Below, piece after piece: positions 1-6,816 of a stretch of 34,098 bases of DNA. The stretch covers positions 1-34,098 of the forward strand of contig JAURQB010000162.1 of NCBI GenBank assembly GCA_030836365.1, in the 5' to 3' direction. A model generated the notes under the pieces. That model did no database searches, was not told the origin of the DNA, and was given only the letters and a program-made list of their open reading frames with translations. The position numbers and the translations under genes are program-made. Positions within the stretch are counted from its first letter, which is position 1, and the number at the start of each line of letters is the position of its first letter. The stretch is from Bdellovibrionota bacterium (GTDB taxonomy: Bacteria > Bdellovibrionota > Bacteriovoracia > Bacteriovoracales > Bacteriovoracaceae).

Positions 1-1
1 A

Positions 2-295
2 GCTACAAAAAAGAAGGCTACGAAGAAAAAAGCTACAAAGAAAAAAGTAGCGAAGAAAAAAGTAGCGAAGAAAAAGGTAGCGAAGAAAAAGGTAGCTAAA
101 AAAGCTGCTAAAAAGAAAGCTACTAAGAAAAAAGCTACTAAAAAGAAAGCTACGAAGAAAAAAGTAGCGAAGAAAAAGGTAGCGAAGAAAAAGGTAGCTA
201 AAAAAGCTACGAAGAAGAAAGCTACAAAGAAAAAAGCAGCGAAAAAATCTACAAAGAAAAAAGTTGCTAAAAAAAGAGTAGCAAAGAAAAAATAA
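2..295 (+). CDS. Lys/Ala-rich histone H1-like protein (5' end outside window)
   Basis: This open frame enters from the left edge and ends at TAA 293-295, giving 97 residues here. It is built almost wholly of five-residue units of the type A-T-K-K-K or V-A-K-K-K, with a 15-bp period in the DNA and alternating AAA/AAG codons. Such tails occur in bacterial H1-like proteins (HctB/AlgP-type C-termini), which bind and compact nucleic acid through positive charge; a nucleoid role is inferred. No ATG occurs in the visible part, so the start and any folded N-terminal domain lie upstream. Two hairpins follow the stop. Repeat length probably varies between strains because the DNA is a near-perfect tandem array. 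An alternative is a ribosome- or RNA-associated protein with a basic tail. Confidence 0.85.
   Translation, partial: ATKKKATKKKATKKKVAKKKVAKKKVAKKKVAKKAAKKKATKKKATKKKATKKKVAKKKVAKKKVAKKATKKKATKKKAAKKSTKKKVAKKRVAKKK
2..295 (+). repeat. 15-bp tandem coding repeat (Lys pentads)
   Basis: The unit is roughly gct-acn-aag-aaa-aaa or gta-gcg-aag-aaa-aag, repeated about 19 times with mostly synonymous or A/T/V changes. Lysine triplets separated by A/T/V dipeptides explain it fully. It is coding, in one frame, with no spacers. Confidence 0.9.
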
Positions 296-303
296 ATAAT
301 TAT

Positions 304-363
304 GCCTCAGCTTGTCTGGGGCTTATTTTATTTATCTAAGCCCCTGAATTCAGGGGCTTTTTT
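304..363 (+). terminator. Tandem hairpin terminator after the H1-like gene
   Basis: Two stem-loops lie in tandem. The first pairs 304-310 with 316-322 (7 bp with one G:T, 5-nt loop) and is followed by a T-rich stretch. The second is an AAGCCCCTG/CAGGGGCTT palindrome at 338-359 running directly into TTTT, a classic intrinsic terminator. It isolates the upstream gene from miaB. Confidence 0.85.
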
Positions 364-457
364 GTGCCAAAAATTCAAATTTACAAAAATAATTATTCCT
401 GATAGTCTCGCCGCGAAAAACCCGTAAATATGAAGACTTACCAAAGGTAGAGAGAAA

Positions 458-1909
458 ATGACTAGTAGCGGCTTAGGTGTAAGAACAAACGATCTAAAAG
501 AAGAGGTCATTGTTGACCCAACAACTGGCGAAAAAAGTGTGAAAGTCGGTGATATAAATTTTCCGGCAAGGAAAGTTTGGATGAAAACATTTGGTTGCCA
601 AATGAACTATCACGATTCCGAAAGAATTTTATCTCACCTCAAAGATTTAAACTTTACCCACACAGAAGACCTAAACAATGCTGATTTAGTGCTCTTCAAT
701 ACTTGCGCGATAAGAGATCTCTCTAACAATAAATTTTATTCACAGCTAGGCGAGATCAAGCATGCGAAGAAAAAGAAAAATAGTTTAGTTGTTGGTGTCG
801 GCGGTTGTGTTGCCCAAACAGAGGGAAAAGAGCTTGTTAAAAAATACGAGCACCTTGACTTTGCTTTTGGAACGGATGTCATTGATACAATTAATGATAT
901 GGTTTACCGCGTATATGCAGGTGATAATAAATTTACAATTAATTCATGGGATAGAAGCGAGAACTTCTCTATTGAAACGAAGATTAACCATGGTACCCCT
1001 CAAGCTTTCGTTAACATTATAAAAGGTTGTAATAAATACTGCTCATATTGTATTGTTCCCTACACTAGGGGCAAGGAGCGATCACGTCTCAAAAGTGAAG
1101 TTGTCGACGATGTCAGAAAGCTTGTTGAATATCAAGGGGTCCAAGAGGTCACTCTTTTAGGGCAAAATGTTAATTCCTATGGGAAGGAAAACAATGAGTC
1201 TCTGGCCGAGCTTATCACAGACCTGGATCAAATTAATGGATTGGAGCTAATTCGTTATACCACTAGTCACCCTTATGATGTTAGTGATGAGTTAATTCAA
1301 GTTCATGGAGAATCAAAGAAGTTATCAAAACATTTACACCTTCCCGTTCAGTCTGGTTCAAATACAGTGCTGGAGCGAATGCTTCGAGAGTACACGATGG
1401 AGCACTATCTTGGCTTGCTTGATAAACTTAGAAAAGCTCAGCCTGAAATAGTTCTAAGTACCGACATCATTGTTGGTTTCGTAAATGAAACACAAGAAGA
1501 GTTTGAGGCAACTCTTGATCTTTTGGATAAGGCTCAATTTGATTCAATTTATAGTTATGCTTATTCAATGAGAAATAAAACAAGGGCGTCAAAAATGGTT
1601 GATCATCTCTCTGATGAAGTACGAGGAGAGAGATTAAGGCATCTTCAAAAGTATCAATTAGGAATTCAAGAAAAAATTCGTCAAGGCTTAGTTGGGCAAG
1701 AGTTCAGAGTGCTCGTTGATGGTACTTCAAACATGGGTGGAGTAAAGAAATGGAAAGGCCGAACAAACTGCAATAGGGTAGTTCACTTTCTGCCAACTAA
1801 CGAAGAACAAAATCTACTTTGGAATTGGGTTGATGTTCGGGTGATTTCGGCAACTGCTTTGTCTTGCCAAGGAGAGTTACTCCACACTTTGGGCAGAAAA
1901 CTACAATAA
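458..1909 (+). CDS. miaB: tRNA-2-methylthio-N6-dimethylallyladenosine synthase MiaB
   Basis: Radical-SAM methylthiotransferase that adds a methylthio group to i6A37 of tRNAs reading UNN codons. The N-terminal UPF0004 domain has the three cluster cysteines Cys47 (TFGCQMN), Cys83 (NTCAIR) and Cys117 (GGCVAQ). The radical-SAM CxxxCxxC is Cys191-Cys195-Cys198, followed by PYTRGKERSR, and a C-terminal TRAM-like region follows (about 415-480). At 483 residues it is slightly longer than usual because about 35 residues precede the first domain. ATG 458 follows a purine-rich ribosome site. A TTTACA 17 nt before a weak TAGTCT (380-408) is a possible promoter. It heads a run of plus-strand genes reaching gshB, with a 36-nt gap to the next gene. 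Confidence 0.97.
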   Translation: MTSSGLGVRTNDLKEEVIVDPTTGEKSVKVGDINFPARKVWMKTFGCQMNYHDSERILSHLKDLNFTHTEDLNNADLVLFNTCAIRDLSNNKFYSQLGEIKHAKKKKNSLVVGVGGCVAQTEGKELVKKYEHLDFAFGTDVIDTINDMVYRVYAGDNKFTINSWDRSENFSIETKINHGTPQAFVNIIKGCNKYCSYCIVPYTRGKERSRLKSEVVDDVRKLVEYQGVQEVTLLGQNVNSYGKENNESLAELITDLDQINGLELIRYTTSHPYDVSDELIQVHGESKKLSKHLHLPVQSGSNTVLERMLREYTMEHYLGLLDKLRKAQPEIVLSTDIIVGFVNETQEEFEATLDLLDKAQFDSIYSYAYSMRNKTRASKMVDHLSDEVRGERLRHLQKYQLGIQEKIRQGLVGQEFRVLVDGTSNMGGVKKWKGRTNCNRVVHFLPTNEEQNLLWNWVDVRVISATALSCQGELLHTLGRKLQ

Positions 1910-1945
1910 TTTTAGTTTTTTTCAAATTCAGTATATTATTGATGA

Positions 1946-2554
1946 ATGAAGATAATCATTTCAATAATACTATTTATCCCTTCTGTATGCTTGTCATTCG
2001 TCGAAACAGACTTGAACTTCGTCTACGATAAACAAATATTTGGAGCAGCGAGAGACAATTTTCAAGTCTCTAGAACCTACAATTTAAACCTGGCGTGGTA
2101 CTTAACAGGTCGAACTGCTCTTGAAGTAGGTTATGGATTGGGAACAATTAGAACAACTGAGAATTCAAGTTATGAAATTGATGGGACAGGACTTGAAATC
2201 TACGGCCATGAAAATACAGTGAAAAATATTTATTACTCTGTTGGCATTAGGCAATCCTTTGCCGCGAGAAGCTCATTTTTGAGACCCATGATCTCACTAG
2301 GCTATGCGAAACAAGAGATTACTGACCAAACGTCATATAAAATTCGAGTCATTGGCCAGCAAGAGGGTGGAACCCTCGAGCAAGAGGCTGAATTAATGGA
2401 AAGTGACTCCGTTTTTGCGACGCTCGCCTTAACAATTCGATTATCTCAATTTTTTTCCATCAAAACGTCAGTGCAAACAGTTTTTCCTGGGTTTGAATTT
2501 GAAAAAGCTAGGGATGATTTAAAGTATATGGCCGGTATTATGTGGGTTTTTTAA
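1946..2554 (+). CDS. Small exported outer-membrane beta-barrel-like protein
   Basis: The 202-residue product begins with a clear signal peptide (Met, Lys, then a run of Ile/Leu to about residue 18). The mature part has alternating aromatic and polar residues (LNLAWYLTGRTALEVGYGLG), typical of short transmembrane beta strands, and it ends with an aromatic residue (Phe), as outer-membrane barrels do. No named family was recognised. ATG 1946 is preferred over the out-of-frame ATG at 1942. It sits 3 nt before the next gene, so the two are probably co-translated. Function is unknown; a porin-like or structural envelope role is inferred. Confidence 0.75.
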   Translation: MKIIISIILFIPSVCLSFVETDLNFVYDKQIFGAARDNFQVSRTYNLNLAWYLTGRTALEVGYGLGTIRTTENSSYEIDGTGLEIYGHENTVKNIYYSVGIRQSFAARSSFLRPMISLGYAKQEITDQTSYKIRVIGQQEGGTLEQEAELMESDSVFATLALTIRLSQFFSIKTSVQTVFPGFEFEKARDDLKYMAGIMWVF

Positions 2555-2557
2555 AAG

Positions 2558-3604
2558 GTGAAATTACTAATCCTTTTCTTAATAACAAGCTCTTGTATTA
2601 GTTGTGCAAAGCTTACCTATTTAACTTCTCAATCCATAGAGCAAATAAAACTTATTTCAACAGGTGACCCCATTAACGAGGTGATTAATTCGACCGCGAG
2701 AACTGAGCAAGAAAGAGTAAAACTACAAAATATTTTAAAGTACAAAATTTTTTTTTCTGAGTACTTAGGAGAAGAGCTTGGTGATACTTATTCCAAGGTA
2801 ATATTTCTCGATAGGGAAAATGTATCTCAATTAGTCATTAGCTCAAGCTGGGAGCAAATTAAGCCTCTTAAAGAGTGTTTTTTAGTTGTTGGTTGTTTTC
2901 CTTACCTGGGTTTCTTTGAGAAAGAGGATGCTATTCATTACCGTGATAAAATGCGAAAGAATGGTTTTAGCTCGCACATAAGGCCAGTTAATGCTTATTC
3001 AACCCTAGGCCATTTTAGTGATCGAGTGCTTTCTTCATTTTTTAATTATTCAGAAGCAGGACTAGCCAATTTAATCTTTCACGAACTTGTGCATTCAAAA
3101 ATTTTTTTCAAAAATGGAGTAAGCTTTAATGAAAATATTGCGAATTTTATCGCAGAAGAGCTCGTTTCTATCTATTTTAAAAAAACGATAAATGATCAGG
3201 ATCAAGAGCAAAAGATAAGACTTATTCATCAAAAGGTTAATCAAATGATCACAAAAAAGGTAGATGAGATCAACAGAAGTATGGAGACTGTCTCAAGTAA
3301 CGAGAAAAAGAATACGATGAAAGAATCTATTATTAAGAATTTTGGGAACAAATTTCGTTCGGATTTGATTGAAACTTGTAAAGAGCATGATGTAAAAGAA
3401 AGTATATGTTTATCTTATGATAGGAAGTGGACGCCAAGTAAACTTGCTGCGATTGGCACGTATAGTATGTTGCAAGATTCAATAAGGGCATATTATCGAC
3501 AAAGGTTTACCGACATCAGATCATTTTACAAGTATTTAAAATCCGAGTATCTTAAGGGCACTCAATCTAATGAAATGATTAATTTGATTAACCAAAAGCA
3601 GTAA
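2558..3604 (+). CDS. Predicted zinc aminopeptidase (COG4324/PF10023-like)
   Basis: The 348-residue protein carries the metallopeptidase motif HELVH at 175-179 followed by Glu192 in SFNENIANF, the HExxH...E pattern that, with the surrounding FNE-N-A context, is characteristic of the 'predicted aminopeptidase' family. The two His and the distal Glu would bind zinc and Glu176 would activate water. The N-terminus is hydrophobic and ends in SSCISCAK, a possible but non-ideal lipobox, so it is exported and perhaps lipid-anchored. The start is GTG 2558, 3 nt after the previous stop. gshB follows 4 nt downstream. Known homologues are putative peptidases with no well-defined substrate. Confidence 0.72.
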   Translation: MKLLILFLITSSCISCAKLTYLTSQSIEQIKLISTGDPINEVINSTARTEQERVKLQNILKYKIFFSEYLGEELGDTYSKVIFLDRENVSQLVISSSWEQIKPLKECFLVVGCFPYLGFFEKEDAIHYRDKMRKNGFSSHIRPVNAYSTLGHFSDRVLSSFFNYSEAGLANLIFHELVHSKIFFKNGVSFNENIANFIAEELVSIYFKKTINDQDQEQKIRLIHQKVNQMITKKVDEINRSMETVSSNEKKNTMKESIIKNFGNKFRSDLIETCKEHDVKESICLSYDRKWTPSKLAAIGTYSMLQDSIRAYYRQRFTDIRSFYKYLKSEYLKGTQSNEMINLINQKQ

Positions 3605-3608
3605 AAAC

Positions 3609-4571
3609 ATGTCACGACATATTATATTTATTGATCCCCTGGAAAAATTGGTACCTAAAAAAGATAGTAGTTTACTTCTCGCGCACGAATTAAAAAAAGC
3701 AGGCGAAGACGTAAACATTTTATTTAAGGATAATTTATTTTTGTTTACTGAGTTTGGACAAAAGTTATCCGTTTCCTTATTTCAATCTCAAATAAACGAC
3801 GACTTCTATTTGGATAATTTTTCAATCCAAGACGAGCTTGAAATTGAGTTAAATGAAAAAGATATTATTCACATGAGACTTGAGCCTCCATTTGACCTTA
3901 GCTACATGAGAAGTTTATGGATGCTGAACTATTTAAAGAAAAATAATGGCTGCAAAATTATCAATGATCCTTCAGGTATTCTTTTAAATAACGAGAAAAT
4001 ATCGAGTTTTCTTTCAGATGATTATATTGATACGTTTATTGGTTCCTCCTGTTTAAAGTTCCTAGAATTTGTAGATAGATACAAATCTATAGGTAGCGCA
4101 TCTCTTATTTTAAAACCAATTGATTTATTTCAAGGAATTGGGGTAAAGAAAGTTAACCTCGATCAAACTAAAGAAGAGCTTTCTCATATATTTTTAGAAA
4201 TGGTTAAAGAGTTTAAAGGCCCTGTCATGGTGCAGCCATTTCAAGAAGAAATTATTAAAGGTGAAATTAGATCTATATATTTTGATAATAAGCTTATTGG
4301 GGCAATCAAAAAAGTTCCGGTTGAAGGAAGCTTTCTTGCTAATATTGCCCAGGGCGCGAGTTTTGAAAAGCATCACCTGACACCAAAGCAAACTCAAAAC
4401 TGTGAAAAGGTTTGTTCCGAACTGGGAGAATCCGTTCCATGGGTTGCATTTGATATTATTGGTGATCGAATCTCAGAGGTCAATGTGACTTGTCCTGGAT
4501 TATTAGTCGAGGTCAGTAAGGCAGAGAAGCGAAACCTGGCCGCCGATATCGTTTCAAGTTTATTACATTAA
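3609..4571 (+). CDS. gshB: Glutathione synthetase-like ATP-grasp ligase
   Basis: At 320 residues it matches the bacterial GshB length (about 316). Family segments run in order: EPPFD at 92-96, NDPSGI 119-124 (ATP-grasp entry), LKP-D-xQGIGV 168-179, GEIRS 218-222, NIAQGA 245-250, and the metal/ADP-binding DIIGDRISEVNVTCPG 282-297. GshB joins gamma-glutamylcysteine to glycine using ATP, in the cytoplasm. The middle of the protein diverges from the enterobacterial enzyme: the usual glycine-rich loop NLAAGG is NIAQGA, so substrate preference should not be assumed. No gshA is in the window. ATG 3609 follows the aminopeptidase stop by 4 nt, indicating an operon. Confidence 0.85.
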   Translation: MSRHIIFIDPLEKLVPKKDSSLLLAHELKKAGEDVNILFKDNLFLFTEFGQKLSVSLFQSQINDDFYLDNFSIQDELEIELNEKDIIHMRLEPPFDLSYMRSLWMLNYLKKNNGCKIINDPSGILLNNEKISSFLSDDYIDTFIGSSCLKFLEFVDRYKSIGSASLILKPIDLFQGIGVKKVNLDQTKEELSHIFLEMVKEFKGPVMVQPFQEEIIKGEIRSIYFDNKLIGAIKKVPVEGSFLANIAQGASFEKHHLTPKQTQNCEKVCSELGESVPWVAFDIIGDRISEVNVTCPGLLVEVSKAEKRNLAADIVSSLLH

Positions 4572-4631
4572 TAAATCATCATTCGGATAAGTTAATCTAG
4601 CATCATTTAAATAGATTAATGTGAAGTCAGT

Positions 4632-5387
4632 TTATTGAGGAATATCTTTTGTGTGATCCGTGGCAATTTGAAGCCCTACACTAAAGCAATCATTTGCCCA
4701 GACAAAGGAAAATGGACAATAGATTTCATAATTGCTGTCATTTACATCTTTCGCATAGGTACATGAGTAGTCCCATTTTGCATCCAGGATTTCAATAATA
4801 AATGGCTCACTGGACTGAGGGATTGAAAACTCATGGACTTCACTGCATCCATCGACTGAAATATCATCAAAAATATGAGTGGATTGATATCCATATGCTC
4901 CTTCAACTTTTATACCTACTTTAACCTGCAGTTTTTGATAATTAATGGGAAGCATTTTGCATTCTTCATTTGTTGAAGTTGTTTCTCCCTGTCCTGGAGA
5001 AGGGTTGGCAAGTACACGGATATTTAATCTTGAATCAGTTAAAAATATTTCCTGATCTCCTGCGCCTTGAAAATTTGGATCATCTTTTGAAGACCACTGA
5101 ACAACTCCTGATCCTTCATTGCCTTTGCCAATAATAGGTGAAATCGTAATATAATTATTACTACTATCCCCTGTTCCATCTGCGTAGCAATTGCTTGAGC
5201 TGCCCGTTGTTGAGCCTCCAGACTTTGATGGATCAATCACATTGCTGACGTCATCAGTATTGTCAGAGTTTCCTTCTTCTGTGTCAGTAGTTGAACCTAC
5301 GGAGTCGACCTGATTTACTTTTCGATCGCAGCCAATTGAAAAACTAAGAAGTGTTAGTAGAGCAATTAAGTATGGAATATTCTTCAT
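4632..5387 (-). CDS. Secreted lipoprotein of unknown function
   Basis: The 251-residue product has a signal peptide ending in a good lipobox (FSIGC, Cys20), then a low-complexity Ser/Thr/Asp/Gly linker to about residue 65, then a domain with several cysteines that may form disulfides. No family was recognised. ATG is supported by AGAGG 7 nt upstream on the minus strand. It converges on gshB with a 60-nt gap holding only a weak AT hairpin. The linker and Cys pattern suggest a cell-surface protein standing off the membrane. Confidence 0.8.
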   Translation of the reverse strand: MKNIPYLIALLTLLSFSIGCDRKVNQVDSVGSTTDTEEGNSDNTDDVSNVIDPSKSGGSTTGSSSNCYADGTGDSSNNYITISPIIGKGNEGSGVVQWSSKDDPNFQGAGDQEIFLTDSRLNIRVLANPSPGQGETTSTNEECKMLPINYQKLQVKVGIKVEGAYGYQSTHIFDDISVDGCSEVHEFSIPQSSEPFIIEILDAKWDYSCTYAKDVNDSNYEIYCPFSFVWANDCFSVGLQIATDHTKDIPQ

Positions 5388-5506
5388 GTGTAACCTCTTA
5401 TTCCTAATCGGTTAATTGTGCATAATATGAAGAAATTTTTATTTATATGTTGAAAACTTGCAGGGTTTTTCCCAATAAAATAAATTTATCGGTAAAATGG
5501 TAATTG

Positions 5507-5854
5507 ATGGAAAAAGCAACCTTAAATCTTAGTAAACAAGTAAGTATTCTTGCAGACTATTTAAAAATAAATAGAAGAGAGATTTACAAAGTTAAAACGA
5601 ACTATCTTTTAACTTCGTTCGAAGACGAAAAAATGTTTAGAGTAATGGTAAAACATTATATTAGAATGAAAAAGCCTCATGTTCCGAAACAGTTTTTAAA
5701 AATGGAGTGGATTGTGACGGTTCTATTTTTTGGTCTAGGCATAGACTTAGCTCATATCTCTGATCTAATTGAAAAGCCTTTAAACCAGGTAAAGATTTAT
5801 TTTTTTTCAGGTAAACATAAATTATTGATAATGGAAGAAAGTGAAAGAATGTAA
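5507..5854 (+). CDS. Small protein with a sigma-70 region 4-like helix-turn-helix
   Basis: A 115-residue product from ATG 5507 (TTG 5504 is an in-frame alternative). From about residue 68 to 107 it aligns without gaps by eye to the region 4 of ECF sigma factors: hydrophobic helix, IDLAHISDLIEKPLNQVK in place of the usual LSYEEIAEILGIPxGTVK, then a basic helix. The N-terminal 65 residues are Lys-rich and helical and do not show a clear region 2. The next gene overlaps it by 14 nt and encodes a His/Cys zinc-finger protein, the arrangement of sigma and anti-sigma pairs. It could be a shrunken sigma factor or another HTH regulator. No recognisable DNA target is seen. Confidence 0.6.
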   Translation: MEKATLNLSKQVSILADYLKINRREIYKVKTNYLLTSFEDEKMFRVMVKHYIRMKKPHVPKQFLKMEWIVTVLFFGLGIDLAHISDLIEKPLNQVKIYFFSGKHKLLIMEESERM

Positions 5855-6026
5855 GCTAAAGAGCTATATTCAAGATAAAGGAGAGTTCTCTCTATCTCTT
5901 GAGGTCGATTTATCTAAGCATTTAGAGACCTGTGAGCTGTGCAAAGACATATACCTGAATAAAATCAAAGAGAATAAAAAGCTGAAAGACTTTTTCAAAG
6001 ATTTATATTTAACCCATAGTAAATAG
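5841..6026 (+). CDS. 61-residue HxxxCxxC protein, anti-sigma zinc-finger-like
   Basis: A short GTG-started frame (5841) overlapping the preceding gene by 14 nt, which implies translational coupling. It contains HLETCELC (residues 27-34), the HxxxCxxC signature of zinc-binding anti-sigma domains (ZAS), within a helical, charged context; there is no membrane segment, so it would be soluble. The pairing with the sigma-region-4-like gene supports a regulator/inhibitor pair. Its 3' end overlaps the convergent TonB-like gene by 32 nt, so the last ten codons are read on both strands. The call rests on one short motif and context. Confidence 0.55.
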   Translation: MKECKLKSYIQDKGEFSLSLEVDLSKHLETCELCKDIYLNKIKENKKLKDFFKDLYLTHSK

Positions 6027-6684
6027 TAAAAGTTTGATCTTTTGCAATTAGTTCCTTAGGGGGATTTTGAATGATACGTATTTTCTCAAGTGAGCGGAGA
6101 AATTTCTCCTGAACTCTATCATTGTTTGCCCATTTTAGAATTTTTAAATGTTGAGCATGACCATTCTTGTCAAATATAATTTTACCCATCATCAGTTCAC
6201 TTTCTATTATTTCGCCATTTTGAAATAGTTCAAAAAAATTTAAATTGAGTTGATTAAAATATGATTCCATTATTCTTTGGTAGAAAGAGTAGTACTTATT
6301 TTTTTCAAGCTCTTTGCCTTTTGAGTTTGTAATGGCAACACTGCCAACTTGCATTCTATGGCCTGTATTAGCGCTTTCCTGAGAGACAGACATTTTTATA
6401 ATGTCATTAATTGAAGCTTCCGCACTCTTATATTGTCTTTTGTTTTTGATCGCTTGTTTAAAATTATTGGTTTTTGTTTTCTGAACCTTGGAGCGCTTAG
6501 GCTTGTACGCCCTGCTATTCAAAGGCCGAAGATTGATTTTAAGTGGTATTGACTGGAGGGGGGTCGTGTCTTTTGAGCTCGTTAAAATTTGAGTTTCTTT
6601 ATTTAATTCATTATTGGTCGTAATTAGTCCCAGATGAATAATAAGAGAGAGGACAAGACAAGTAAAAGCTCTATTTCCTGACAT
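5995..6684 (-). CDS. TonB-like energy-transducer family protein
   Basis: The 229-residue protein has one N-terminal membrane helix (about 7-23) containing Ser13-x3-His17 (SLIIH), the SxxxH pattern that in TonB couples to ExbB/ExbD. A long Lys/Ser-rich periplasmic linker follows (about 35-110). The C-terminal 80 residues (MGKIIFDKNGHAQHLKILK ... FTIYYGLNI) look like a TonB C-terminal domain. It would span the periplasm and transmit proton-motive energy to an outer-membrane partner, or act as a stand-alone structural protein. No exbB/exbD or TonB-dependent receptor lies next to it. ATG 6684 has a GGG-containing site upstream. A Pro-rich linker, usual for TonB, is absent. Confidence 0.65.
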   Translation of the reverse strand: MSGNRAFTCLVLSLIIHLGLITTNNELNKETQILTSSKDTTPLQSIPLKINLRPLNSRAYKPKRSKVQKTKTNNFKQAIKNKRQYKSAEASINDIIKMSVSQESANTGHRMQVGSVAITNSKGKELEKNKYYSFYQRIMESYFNQLNLNFFELFQNGEIIESELMMGKIIFDKNGHAQHLKILKWANNDRVQEKFLRSLEKIRIIQNPPKELIAKDQTFTIYYGLNINL

Positions 6685-6816
6685 CCTAAAACCCTATCAA
6701 CGGCTGTTTTAGTCTGCAATTTAATTTAACGTAAATAGGGATTATTTATCACTCTTGACTACAATATAAGCTCAGGAGAGAATTGTATCAGCGTTTTTCA
6801 CCAGGATGGTTGAGAT

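Noticed and set aside
2-295. Regularly spaced direct repeats that could suggest a CRISPR array
   Set aside because: The period is 15 bp with no spacers, in one open frame coding for Lys pentads.
4592-4619. Inverted repeat TTAATCTA/TAGATTAA as a bidirectional terminator between gshB and the lipoprotein gene
   Set aside because: An AT-only 8-bp stem with a 12-nt loop and no T-run on either side; too weak to call.
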